From the NCBI GenBank assembly GCA_965153355.1, contig OZ231127.1, forward strand, positions 70,928,001 to 70,992,000: DNA of 64,000 nt, read 5' to 3'. A model generated the notes under the pieces. That model made no database searches, was not told the DNA's origin, and saw nothing but the letters and a program-made list of their open reading frames with translations. Each line of letters begins with the position of its first letter. Within the stretch, counting starts at the first letter, position 1. Origin of the DNA: Flaccisagitta enflata. Its lineage: Eukaryota; Chaetognatha; Sagittoidea; Aphragmophora. Positions 23,271 through 36,483 of this stretch are shown piece by piece. The position numbers and the translations under genes were made by a program.

Positions 23271-26200
23271 ATGCCCGTCGAAGCTGTGTGCGTCCTGAAA
23301 GGAGAGAAAGTAAATGGCGTGGTGAAGTTGTCGCAAAATACGCCGCAATGTCCCGTCGACATCACAGGCGAAATCAAGGGGTTGACCGAAGGTCTGCATG
23401 GATTCCACATCCACGAGTTTGGCGACAACACCAACGGATGCACCACCGCCGGCGCCCATTTCAACCCCAACAACAGCGAACACGGAGCGCCGACGGATTG
23501 CGATGATCATGTAAATTGCTTTACCGTTGCGTTATACGATAATTGGTAACCTGGCCTCTTCTTATATGAATATTGATGTATTGTCTGCTCCAAAACTTGT
23601 TCATATCAATGTATTTTTTGACCAAACGAAGTAACTTAATTCACGATTCCCTTCTCTCTTTCCGCCATGTTCTCGAATGACAGCGGCACGCGGGCGATTT
23701 GGGCAACGTCAAAGCGGATTGTTCCGGAGTGGCCAAAATCGAGTTGCAAGATAAAGGAATCACTCTTTGCGGAGACAAAAGCATCATCGGTCGATCTGTC
23801 GTTGTCCACGCCGACGCTGACGATCTCGGCAAAGGTGAGATGATCTTAATCTTTTCATGTGACCAAAAAAAAGGGAAAAAAAAAAAAAAAAAAGGGAAAT
23901 AAAGAAAGAAAAAAAAAAAAAAAAAAAAGAAAGAAAAAGAAAAAGAAAGAGAAAAAAAGAAAAAAAGAAAAAAAGAAAATAAGAAAAAAAGGAAAAAGGG
24001 TAAGGGAAAAAGAAAATGAAAATAAAGAAAAAAGAAAAAAAGAAAAAGTAAAAGAAAAGAAGAAGAAGAAGAATAAAGAAGAGAAGAAGAAAAGAAGAAA
24101 AAGAAGAAGAAAAGAAGTATAAGCGGTAGATTCCCGCAAGAATACCACTTACTTTTGGGCACGCGAAGGATGGCATATCCAGTCACCAGTGGGCCATTGA
24201 TTGTCAATAAGGTTTAGCCCAAATGATTTCATGCAGGTTAGTAATCAGTATACCTAGAGAGGCAAATGATGTGCGGGATAACGTGCGATTAGTGAGTTAC
24301 AGTAGGCGGCCATGCATAGACCACACCCAAAGGAAATCACGGCGTCCAGGAACAAACCATAGGTCTAAAAAAATGCTCAAGACTCTTGACCTGGGAAAAA
24401 GTCTTTTTTGATGCATTAGCTATCAATTTATGGCAAAAACTAAAAATTGGCTTGGAAATATAGAATTCAAAGCTTAAAGATAGCAAACATGAAGCATTTT
24501 TATATATTTTTTATATCAGAAATTAAAATTGTAGCTTCAAACTGTTTAAAAAAATATCTGAAAAGTGTGGCAATAGTTGCTGTAATAATGCTTTTACCTA
24601 TTTGGTAAGTTCAGAGGGCTATTTTATAGATAAAAACTAAAAAAGCTATTTCAAACTATAAAATTGATTTTTTTTCAGCCAATTTTCATAATTACTTATT
24701 TGAAATTCTTAAAGACTATGAAAGGTGTAGAAAAATTATTGAGATACACATGCAGGCATATAATCCAGCTAGTTTTAAGAAATATTTGATAGTTTAGAGC
24801 TTAGAAATAACAAAAAATAACAAAAAATAGTCATTTTACAACAGTTTTTGGCATTTTTTTTGTTTTGATTATTAGAAAATCACTCTGAAGAAACTGAAGT
24901 AGATAAAAGCATTAGTGCAACCACTGTAGCCAAACTAATTATACATTTCTACGTACTATTAGAAGCCATGATTACAATTTTTAATCTAAAATATGCTTAA
25001 AAATGCCTTTTTTGGCTATTATTCCACCATCAATTCAATATTTCCAAGCCGATTTTTTAATTTTTGCCATAAATTGATAGCTTATGCATTAAAAAAGACT
25101 TTTTCCCAGGTCAGGAGTCTTGAGCATTTTTTTAGACCTATGATTTGTTCCTGGACGCCGTGAAATGTGACTGTTAATATAAGTTACCACAAAAAACCGT
25201 TAATTACTGAGATTACTAAAATCTAGGAAAGGATACAACATGCTTAATGATAATCTATGATGTTAGAGTAAACACAAAAGGATATGGTAAGGTGATTATT
25301 AGCATGCTTGATGATTTATGAATGAAGAAATATGATTACAGAATATCCCAATCAATTCCTACAGGAAACTGCCGCCCACAGAAGAAGAAAAGAAGAAGAA
25401 AAGAAGAAGAAAAGAAGAAGAAAAGAAGACGAAAAGAAGACGAAAAGAAGACGAAAAGAAGACGAAAAGAAGACGAAAAGAAAAGAAAAAAGAAGAAAAA
25501 GACGAAGAAGAAAAAAGAAAAAAAGACGAAGAAGACGAAAAGACGAAAAGACGAAAAAGACGAAAAAGACGAAAAAGACGAAAAAGACGAAAAAGACGAA
25601 AAAGACGAAAAAGACGAAAAAGACGAAAAAGACGAAAAAGACGAAAAAGACGAAAAAAGACGAAAAAAGACGAAAAAAGACGAAAAAAAGACGAAAAAGA
25701 CGAAAAAAAGACGAAAAAAAGACGAAAAAAAGACGAAAAAAGGACGAAAAAAGACGAAAAAAGGACGAAAAAAGGACGAAAAAGGACGAAAAAGGACGAA
25801 AAAAGGACGAAAAAAGGACGAAAAAAGGACGAAAAAAGGACGAAAAAAGGACGAAAAAAGGACGAAAAAAGGACGAAAAAAGGACGAAAAAAGGACGAAA
25901 AAAGGACGAAAAAAGGACGAAAAAAGGACGAAAAAAGGACGAAAAAAGGACGAAAAAAGGACGAAAAAAGGACGAAAAAAGGACGAAAAAAGGACGAAAA
26001 AAGGACGAAAAAAGGACGAAAAAAGGACGAAAAAAGGACGAAAATAGGACGAAAATAGGACGAAAATAGGACGAAAATAGGACGAAAATAGGACGAAAAT
26101 AGGACGAAAATAGGACGAAAATAGGACGAAAAAAAGGACGAAAAAAAGGACGAAAAAAATAAGAGAAATAGAGAAAAAAAAAGAAAAAAAGAATAAAGAA

Positions 26201-26699
26201 TAAATAAAGAGAAAACAAAAGAAAAAAAAATAAGATAGAAAAAGAAAAAAGAAAACAACAAGGCCAAGTAGGCCAATAAGGTGCGACGTGTGAATCGTCG
26301 AACAAATGCGTTACCCGACCCACCAACCAACCAACCAACTGCCCAACGGACACAGCCAGGTATAGAGGTGCTTTGTCGCACCTAAAAACGGCGAATATTC
26401 CGCGACGCAATTTTTCTCAATACCTAATTCATATTTCAGGAACATGTCCCGAGAGCAAGATCACCGGAAACGCCGGTGCGAGAGTCGCATGCGGCATCGT
26501 CGGTTACGCCTTCAAGGAGAAGCCCTGCCCTTCCAAGCCCGCCGCACCCCCGTGTGGTCAATGTGGTAGTTCTCCTCCTCCTCCTGCGCCTGCTCCGGCT
26601 GGCAAATGCGGCGCTCCTCCTCCTCCCGCTCCCAAATGCGGCGCTCCTCCTCCTCCCGCTCCGTCGTGCGGCGCTCAAAAGCCTTGTGGCGCCAAGTAG
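23271..26699 (+). CDS. Cu/Zn SOD with Cys/Pro-rich C-terminal tail
   Basis: Exons 23271-23510, 23684-23834, 26440-26699; 216 residues. The SOD domain is complete: [41 protein letters not shown], disulfide Cys in NGCTTAG and [11 protein letters not shown]. The loop after GKG is [12 protein letters not shown] where SOD1 has [12 protein letters not shown], adding a Cys. After the normal end of SOD1 the protein continues for about 60 residues: [18 protein letters not shown], then repeats of the type [10 protein letters not shown], ending QKPCGAK. The tail has eight Cys, including a CxxC. Metal (Cu/Zn) binding or tethering is a reasonable inference; no known domain is recognised. Tandem duplication from the upstream SOD is likely. 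The 2.6-kb intron 2 contains a MITE, a purine tract and element copy C. Confidence 0.9.
23867..24122. repeat. Poly-purine (A/AAG) tract
   Basis: About 255 bp almost purely A and G on the + strand (AAAGAAAAAG, GAAGAAG). Any reading frame across it encodes only Lys/Arg/Glu or, on the other strand, Phe/Ser/Leu; not a gene. Confidence 0.9.
24338..25162. mobile_element. MITE with long inverted ends and 4-bp TSD
   Basis: Termini CACGGCGTCCAGGAACAAA at 24338 and TTTGTTCCTGGACGCCGTG ending 25162. Pairing continues through GGTCTAAAAAAATGCTCAAG and CAATTTATGGCAAAAA. It is flanked by AAAT on both sides (24334-24337, 25163-25166). AT-rich interior without coding capacity. In SOD intron 2. Confidence 0.9.
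25355..26395 (+). mobile_element. Arm-minisatellite element, copy C (3' part) with expanded purine tail
   Basis: TTCCTACAGGAAACTGCCGCC at 25355-25376 resembles the end of the right arm of copy B. The purine tail that is ~20 bp in copy B is here about 770 bp of GAAGAAGAAAA, then GACGAAAAA (9 bp), then GGACGAAAAAA (11 bp), then GGACGAAAATA units. It is followed at 26268-26390 by the same 125-bp module as 2343-2471, ending AGGTGC...GCACCTAAAAA. The array's open frames are low complexity only. Confidence 0.7.
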
Positions 26700-27070
26700 A
26701 AATCGAAGAAGAGATGCTGGTTTGAAGGACGTGACGAGATTCATGAAAGCACAAAGGCCCTACTTGTTAGGATTGTGTGGGTAGTTTAAACTGAAATTAT
26801 TGCGTTTGATATTAAGCGCGATCTAAATACACTGAAGCCCAACGAAACGCTTATAGTTGAAGTTACTTCCAATCGATCATGATTATTGATTTCTTACGTG
26901 AGTGTTTACAATGCTTTACATCTTATCATAGCAACGCGTAATAATAAACGGTGATTCTGATACCGTGCCTTGGTAACTATTGTGATGATTATTTTTCTAA
27001 AGCGTGGGGACTGCCGGGGTGGGTACAAACATCTTGAATAATTTCCTAAGACCTTCGAAACTGAACAATA
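26700..27070. other. Spacer second SOD to PDSS1
   Basis: AATAAA at 26943-26948. A candidate acceptor, GATGATTATTTTTCTAAAG, ends at 27002, 69 nt before the PDSS1 ATG. No gene seen. Confidence 0.5.
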
Positions 27071-29812
27071 ATGTGGGTCAGAACGTTAAGTTTGCTTCCA
27101 CGAGTGAGGGTTTCTTGCGAGAGATGCGCAGTTCTCGCTGTAGGACCGAATACTATTACTTCCAAAACAACTTTGCTGAGTGTTAGTAATGATAGAAATT
27201 GTCGACAATTTACGACGACGGTGACGACGACGCCGATCGCTTCCGTCCTACGACGGCAAAAACGATTTCTCCACGCGACCATCAAAGGCGCTGCCGGGCA
27301 GGGATGTCGCCAGTCGGTCGCAGTTTCTGCGCCTATCCATCGTCTTAATCATCATTATCACCAGCAGCAGGAGCAACAGCCGCGTGTTCCCTATGCTCCG
27401 GACGATGTGTTTTTAATTCAACAAAACTCAGAAAAACCACAGGAATTGTGTCACGACTTTCTAGCTAAAATTTGCGATGACATCAAATCCGAGTTGGACA
27501 CTTCCATGCCACCATTGAGAGAGTTGGCGCATTATTTATTCGACGGAAAGGGGAAATACGTGAGACCGCAAATAGTCTTTTTACTCGCTATTGTCGCGAA
27601 CAAGACGGTTCGTAATGTAGTTTGTGTTGCGTGTAACAGTATGCAAATGATATCGTGTTTTGTCTGTAGAGCTAAACTGTTTGAAAGATTGTACAATGCT
27701 ACAATATCGTCATTTGTTTTCGTGTCAGGTATTGCATGACGGCAATGCTGGATCGGAAGTGCTTGCAGCCGCTAAAGCGGCAATGTCCAACTCTGGCATC
27801 ACCTCGATTTCGCCTCTGCTCATCACCGAGCGACAAAAGTCGGTTTGTCGGATCGCCGAAATGATTCACACGGCGTCTCTCATCCACGACGACGTCATAG
27901 ACGGTTCGAGTGTCAGGAGAGGCCATCCCACCATCCACAGCTTGTGGGGAGAGTCCAAAGCGGTTATCACGGGAGATTACATACTCTCCGTCGCTTCGCG
28001 TGAGTGTTGAGCACTTAGTTTGGAAGGGGAATTTGCTAAATTTGGTAATTGCATACTAAATCTTTGCTAATGGATGTTGATTGGTCTTAACTTCATTGAA
28101 TGCAAGCGCCAAGTTAGTTATAAGAAGTCATTTGGAATATCATTGTCCCTCTAAGATTGCCTTTCCGAAACAAAGAATCCCCGCGTGGTTGAAATCATCT
28201 CGCAAGTGGTGGAGGACTTGGTTCGAGGGGAATTTATGCAACTTGGAACGAAAACCGACGAAACGCTCAGATTCAATCACTACCTCGAAAAGACCTACAG
28301 GTATCAGGTCGCCCAAGGGCTATATGTGGTCAGCAATACCCGTTGCCCTGCTTTTCCTGGTTGTAAATCCAAATGAGAGGAAGCAGGGCAGCGGCCCCAA
28401 AGAGGATGAAGTCTTGTAGAACACAGGGGCAATTTCGTTCGTCCCTCAGTCCCCCCAGGCCTTTCAGGCATGATATCTGCCCTCTTGGGCCTGGAAGGCC
28501 TGGAAGGCCTGGGATGTGAGCAGATAGATTGAATCTGAGCAGATAGATTTCAGGCCAGAGAGGGCAGATTTCGGGCCTGAGAGGGCAGATTTCGGGCCTG
28601 AGAGGGCAGATTTCAGGCCTGAGAGGGCAGATTTCAGGCCTGAGAGGGCAGATTTCAGGCCTGAGAGGGCAGATTTCAGGCCTGAGAGGGCAGATTTCAG
28701 GCCTGAGAGGGCAGATTTCAGGCCTGAGAGGGCAGATTTCAGGCCTGAGAGGGCAGATTTCAGGCCTGAGAGGGCAGATTTTAGGCATGAGAGGGTAGAT
28801 TTCAGGCCCGAGAGGGCAGATTTCAGGCCCGAGAGGGCAGATTTCAGGCCCGAGAGGGCAGATTTCAGGCCCGAGAGGGCAGATTTCAGGCCCGAGAGGG
28901 CAGATTTCAGGCCCGAGAGGGCAGATTTCAGGCCCGAGAGGGCAGATTTCAGGCCAGAGAGGGCAGATTTCAGGCCAGAGAGGGCAGATTTCAGGCCAGA
29001 GAGGGCAGATTTCAGGCCAGAGAGAGTCTGGCGGGACTAACTAACGGACGGACGAACGAAAGTCCCCGTGTTCTGCAGGAGTTTGTCCCCTTTGGGGCCG
29101 CTACCCAAAAAAAAAAAGCGATTGATTGCAAGAATAATGACAGCATTTGTCAATGTTAACGAGTTGACTCTTGACAGTGCGATACTAGTTTGGTCCGACT
29201 TGACAAAAAAACAAAAAAACAAAAAACAACTGTTTGTGGTTGCATTCAGGAAAACGGCTTCCTTGCTTGCCAATTGCTGTAAAGCTGCGGCAGTTCTGGC
29301 CGAATGTGACGAAGAGAGAGTCGAAGCGGCATTTCAGGTACTCCTAATCACCCTAGTTTCTGGTACCTAATCAGTTGAAAAGGAATAACTTTTTTGAATA
29401 CCAAGAAGCAAGATGGTGAATAAATTTCCCTTTGTCTAATTTTCAGTATGGACGCAACATCGGTATCGCCTTTCAGTTGGTCGACGACCTATTGGACTTC
29501 ATCTCCACGGACGAGGCGTTGGGCAAACCCGCCGCCGCCGATTTGAATCTAGGCCTGGCCACGGCGCCGGTTCTCTTCGCTCTCGATCAGCATCCGGATC
29601 TGGCGGCGCTCATCGTCCGGCGCTTTTCCAAACCCGGCGACGTCGTGACGGCGTTGAATTGCGTCCGTGACTCTGATGGCGTGGACCAAACCAAATTCTT
29701 AGCCGCCAAATTCTCTCAGGAAGCCGCCAAGAACCTGGACTTGTTCGTCGACTCGAATCATAGGCGGGCGCTCAAGACGCTCACGGACAAAATGTTACAT
29801 CGGTTGCATTAG
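27071..29812 (+). CDS. PDSS1: Decaprenyl-diphosphate synthase subunit 1
   Basis: Exons 27071-27607, 27729-27999, 28156-28300, 29250-29337, 29447-29812; 468 residues. The trans-prenyltransferase makes the polyprenyl tail of ubiquinone in mitochondria, with PDSS2. Seen: an Arg/Ser-rich presequence (MWVRTLSLLPRVRVSCERC); DGKGKYVRPQIV; the first aspartate-rich motif in LIHDDVIDGSSVRRG; LVRGEFMQLGTK; and the second motif in FQLVDDLLDF. Family order and spacing are kept. Exon 3 was chosen by the acceptor TGTCCCTCTAAG, which restores HCLSETKNPRVVEII in register with the family. Intron 3 begins with mobile element copy D, only a few bases after the donor. Confidence 0.94.
28301..29120 (+). mobile_element. 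Arm-minisatellite element, copy D
   Basis: 5' hairpin TGCCCTGCTT/AAGCAGGGCA (about 28343/28381), left arm 28386-28440, right arm 29055-29106 (GTTCTGCAGGAG, GGGGCCGCTACCC), short poly-A tail. The core at 28555-29030 holds more than 20 copies of the 21-bp unit with core GGCCTGAGAGGGC. A GGCCCGAGAGGGC subtype fills 28800-28950, then GGCCAGAGAGGGC. In PDSS1 intron 3, adjoining the splice donor at 28301. Confidence 0.8.
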
Positions 29813-30383
29813 ATCGACAAAAAGAAATCGAGAATGTGCCGAGAAAATGGAACGACGTGCTTCTCTCGGTTCTAGCGTTAGAACAGAAAATAAGATCATT
29901 ATGCATATTGCGTAGCACAATTATTGTGCAAACTTTTGTTTTTACATAGTGGTGATTCAGATGAGTATTGTTCATCATGAAAATCAATTTGAAAGGGTGG
30001 AGTTTGTTTACAAACTCCTCCGGTGGTAATCATAACATTGACGCTAAGATTTTTTTCATTCGTCCATTGATTTCCCATCGCGTGGTGTGCCGTTTCTCAT
30101 TTCAAAGTTTGCGGTCTCTCTGGATTCTCTTTTTGATTGTCGTTTCTGTGACGTCCGGCTTTCATCAATGTGGTAGATAAATCGTTTTTCATCGTCGAGA
30201 CATTTTTGGTAGGCATTTGCTTCTTCTTTTTTTTTTCTTGGAAATTTTTGCTCCCACCATAAGTCATTCTTTATCATTTTTTCTTACTGTTGACGAAAAA
30301 AATCCAGATTTTGATGAAAAACAGTGCTAAGTTGTGATATAAACCTGTTTCGAACTGTGTTCAAACTGTGATTTTTGGAAACC
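29813..30383. other. Spacer PDSS1 to CHCHD4
   Basis: No gene seen. A pyrimidine tract (TTCTTCTTTTTTTTTTCTTG) lies at 30221-30240 and a candidate acceptor, GACGAAAAAAATCCAG, ends at 30307, 77 nt before the ATG. Confidence 0.45.
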
Positions 30384-30874
30384 ATGACGTCGACTGCGGC
30401 ATCGTCGCCGCGGAATGAGGTGTTAAACTTTGGCAGCGGCGGGAAAGACACGGTGATCATAGCCTCTAAAGAAAACCACCAAACTCCCTCGACCATCACG
30501 CTGGTCGACAAACCGGACGATCGAGAGCCGGGACCCATCTTGCCCAATGGAGAGATCAATTGGGGATGCCCGTGTCTAGGCAGCATGGCTTCGGGTCCCT
30601 GCGCCGTCGAGTTTAGAGAAGCGTTTTCGTGTTTTCATTATTCCAAAGCGGAACCTAAAGGTATTAGTGGACAACGGTATATTGGTGATATTTTGGTTGC
30701 ACAGGTTATCCACCTATTATGACAAATTTGTATCGATCAGGTGCGGATTGCATGGACGCTTTCATGGGCATGCAGAAATGTCTCCAGTCTTATCCAGAGT
30801 TGTACAAAGACGATGACGCTGCCGTTGACGTCGATCAAGAGGAGAATGATCAGTCGCAACGGAAAAAGACGTGA
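30384..30874 (+). CDS. CHCHD4: Mitochondrial intermembrane-space import oxidoreductase MIA40
   Basis: Two exons, 30384-30660 and 30741-30874; 136 residues, like vertebrate CHCHD4. It oxidises incoming CX3C/CX9C proteins in the intermembrane space and is recycled by ALR. Seen: the redox CPC in [16 protein letters not shown], a twin CX9C pair ([11 protein letters not shown] and [11 protein letters not shown]), the FSCFHYS segment, and an acidic C-terminus ([15 protein letters not shown]). The N-terminus is soluble with no presequence, as in animal forms. A 619-bp foldback sits just downstream. Confidence 0.97.
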
Positions 30875-30932
30875 TGAATCATAAAAGACTTTGCCCGATT
30901 TCCTTCCCCCCTCCATTATTTGCTCCATCTTT

Positions 30933-31551
30933 CACAGTGGGCCTTAATTGGATATGGGTCAAAAAAAAATCCTCAGCAGTAGTGACTAGTATAAATAAGT
31001 ACATTTTATAGTGACAAATCGATATTGACCTTTAAAAAAAAATTTCCCTTGAAAGTTTTCGCAAAAATCACTAAAATGTGTCCATTTTCTTATAAATTTC
31101 TGGATAGATCGCAATGATCTATCAATTTTGAAATTCTGATTCAAGATTCATATTCCTAGTAAAATTTCCAATTGTTTGATAGGTCACACTATATACTTTC
31201 ATGTAAAAATAAAATTTTCATTTTCTATGTCACCGTTACAAAAATGCAACGGTGGCCTAAAATACGAAAATTTTATTTTTACATGAAAGTATATAGTGTG
31301 ACCTATCAAATGATTGGAAATTTTATCAGGAATATGAAACTGGAATCAGAATTTCAAAATTGATGGATCATTGAGATCTCTGTATAAATATATAAGAAAA
31401 TGGACATATTTTAGTGATTTTTGCGAAAACTTTCAAGGGAAATTCTTTTTTAAGGGTCAATATCAATTCTCTACTATAAATTATACCTATTTATACAAGT
31501 CACTACTGCTGAGGATTTTTTTGAACCCAAATCTAACTAAGGCCCACTGTG
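30933..31551. mobile_element. Giant foldback palindrome with 4-bp TSD
   Basis: Ends CACAGTGGGCC (30933) and GGCCCACTGTG (to 31551); arms about 290 bp with a loop of a few tens of bases near 31240. Pairing includes AAATCCTCAGCAGTAGTGAC / GTCACTACTGCTGAGGATTT and CACTATATACTTTCATGTAA / TTACATGAAAGTATATAGTG. Flanking CTTT on both sides (30929-30932, 31552-31555). No coding capacity. In the CHCHD4-NEIL1 spacer. Confidence 0.93.
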
Positions 31552-31877
31552 CTTTAGGTCCAAACTTATTGATTATGTTTGTTTTTCTTTCCACATGCCA
31601 TAACAAAACGCTCACTAGTGACGAATTGACAATCTTTCTAGTTCAAGGATTTACTCTGGTCGAGTTGGAAGTGAACTCTTTACAGTCGTCTTGCGCCAAA
31701 CTGCCAATTCCTTACATGGAGCTGCATCTTGTTACAATATCTCTCATGTTTGTCATCTGTTGTTGATGCAAACATCTTCACCGTTAACATTTGACATTTT
31801 TCCCTCAACAGCCCGACTATACCTCAAGTTAATCTTACTTTTGTCTATTGAAATCTAACTGTTGACTCCAATAAAAG
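31552..31877. other. Spacer upstream of NEIL1
   Basis: A strong acceptor, GACATTTTTCCCTCAACAG, ends at 31811, 67 nt before the NEIL1 ATG. Otherwise unremarkable. Without the foldback the CHCHD4-NEIL1 gap would be about 385 bp. Confidence 0.5.
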
Positions 31878-33789
31878 ATGCCCGAAGGTCCAGAGCTTCA
31901 TTTGGCTGCTCAATTTGTGCGTTCGATCGGCCACCGGCATCTTTTTTCCGGCGCCGTCGTCAAATCGGAAGTCAGTTTGAAGAATCCCGATGTTCCATGG
32001 AATCGCCCCGAGTATCGAGTCAACGCCGTCTCCAGAGGAAAAGGTAAACTTACCTTTCCCGTGACTGAACGCGTGAACCGGGTTGTCAATTTCTCTCCCA
32101 ATGCTGAGTGTTATGTTGCCATTTCTCAAGTTTCCTCCTTTAGGCTTTGGCACTTTTCATTCCTGCATCCTTTCAATATCATTTGCTCAAATTTAAAGTA
32201 AAGCATATTCATTTTGATTCTATCATCGGCCTTCCTTAAAATTCCTTTCATGAACAATTTTCTAACAGAAATGAAGGTGTTTCTTGAGGACGTAAAATCG
32301 AAAGAAACTTCCTCTATCCTTTTCCGGTTTGGTATGTCCGGAAAATTCGAGTGGACGTCGACGAAAGACTTGCCAAAACACGCCCATTTGCGGTTTTTCT
32401 CGAAAGAGGGAAACATGGTTCTGAGTTTCGTCGATTACAGACGATTTGGCAGATGGTGAGTTTGACTAAAGAGGAGGCCATTACATAGTTCGAATTGTGA
32501 GCATCAATAAAAGAAGGGGGGGGGGGAGAGAATGGCTGTAACAACTAACTGTCGTGAATTGCTAAGAATACTGATGAATTTCGTTTAGAGCTTACTTTTA
32601 CTTTAATGCATTTTAAGGTGGAAATCCCATAAAATTGATCACAAATTCGTGTCTGGCTCATCTTCCTTGCGCGTGAAACGGAATTTGATTATTTTTGTTA
32701 TCCATTGAATTCCGCGATTTTGTTGGCAGGTCCGTGAACGAGGATTGGAGCTCGGATCGAGGTCCTTGCGTCATCACCGAATCTCAACTCTTTCGCCAGA
32801 ACGTCCTCGACCATTTGGATGATAAAGCCTTCGACAGGCCACTTTGTGAGACCATGCTCAATCAAAAATATTTCAACGGCGTCGGCAATTATCTACGGGC
32901 CGAGGTTTTGTATCGACTGAAAATCCGTCCGTTCGAAAAGGCGAGAACCGTATTAGCGCCTCTGGCGGTGAAAGTCGAAAGTAACGGCGAAGCTGATAAA
33001 GAAACAAAAGGCGCCGTTATCGGCTCGAACAATTCGCCCCCTTCAGGCGCGCAACGGAAAGCCGCTAAAAAGGGAAAAGCCGCAACAAAAGATGCCAACG
33101 TGAAAATCAAGGAAACAAAAGATTCCGTGGAGGTCAAGGTAGAGAAAACGGAAGACTTTATCAAAGTTGAGGAAACTGTTTTAACCGAAACAAAAGGTAC
33201 TGAAAATAAGTCGGCCCCTGCCGCCGCTGACGGGTTGAGCGCGAGTCCTTATTTGAAACAACCGGAAGGCGAATCGTGTGACATTCTCGAGTTGACGCAT
33301 CGTTTGGCGCAAGAAGTCGTGGGTTTGGGCTTTGACGGCGGTTATTTCTCCGAGACGCGCGACAAATGGGAGTCGGGCTTCGGCCAATGGCTGAGATGCT
33401 ATTTCAAGGAGGGCATGAGCAGTGTAAAGGACCATAACGGACGCACCATGTGGTTCCAAGGGGACGTGGGGCCCATGGCACCGGCTGGGGTCAAAAGAGG
33501 GACGGGCAAAGGGGGCAAAAAGGAAAAGAAGAAGAATGAAGGTCAGTTGGAGGAAGATGAAAATGAATCTCCAAAAAAGAAAGCTAAAAAAGAATCACCG
33601 AAGAAGCCACTGAGAAAGGGAAAGAAGGGAGCGCAGGAGAAGAAAGAGAACGTGGATAGTAAGAAGAAGACTACGACAAAAGTCAGTTCGCGATCCAACT
33701 CTCTGAAGAAGGAGAAAACAGAGAGTGCGCCGGGGGTGAGAAGAAGCGTTCGCTTAATAAATTCCAATGATGGAGGTTCTTACAAATGA
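31878..33789 (+). CDS. NEIL1: Endonuclease VIII-like 1 DNA glycosylase
   Basis: Exons 31878-32043, 32269-32455, 32730-33789; 470 residues. Excises oxidised bases by beta,delta-elimination, in nucleus and mitochondria. Seen: MPEGPELHLAAQFV (Pro2 nucleophile, Glu3), RGKE (the Lys54 region), ILFRFGMSGKFEW, LPKHAHLRF, VDYRRFGRW, DKAFDRPLCETML, YFNGVGNYLRAEVLYRLKI (H2TH), and the zincless finger DHNGRTMWFQGDVGPMAP with its Arg. An insertion of about 90 residues rich in Lys/Glu/Thr (from about 32960 to 33260) splits the linker after PFEKARTVLAPLAV. The C-terminus is a long basic tail (KKKAKKESPKKPLRKGKKG). The position of the mammalian RNA-edited Lys (LGGKGYG) reads LGFDGGY. Confidence 0.95.
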
Positions 33790-34116
33790 ACTGAGTCGGA
33801 CTTTGGTCCTTGTCGACTCTGGAGAACTCACTTTTACTGCGCTCGAAGTAGTTTTGCCCAGTACGTTTGTTTGAATATTGTTTTGTTGATGTTTTTCTAA
33901 GTTTTGGTTATAGTACTGTTCTTACCACTCGTTGCTTTTATCAGTTGTTGATATCTCACTTTTTGCTTATACCTCACATTTGTTATTTTTCTGAAGACAT
34001 GCCTGCTTGATATCAGTATAAACTTGAATTCGATTAAGACAATCTACCTTCGTTTATGACGAAATTCATTCCTCGATTTTTTTCACGCCTCTTACACTTA
34101 GCCCTTTTTGAAAACC
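33790..34116. other. Spacer NEIL1 to COX15
   Basis: 327 bp, no gene. Candidate acceptors are CATTTGTTATTTTTCTGAAG ending 33996 and CACGCCTCTTACACTTAG ending 34101; the latter is only 16 nt before the ATG. Confidence 0.45.

Positions 34117-36483
<2,367 letters not shown>

Noticed and set aside
25322-26410. Lys/Asp/Glu and Phe/Arg/Leu frames of 240-350 residues on both strands
   Set aside because: Expanded purine array in a SOD intron, open by composition only.
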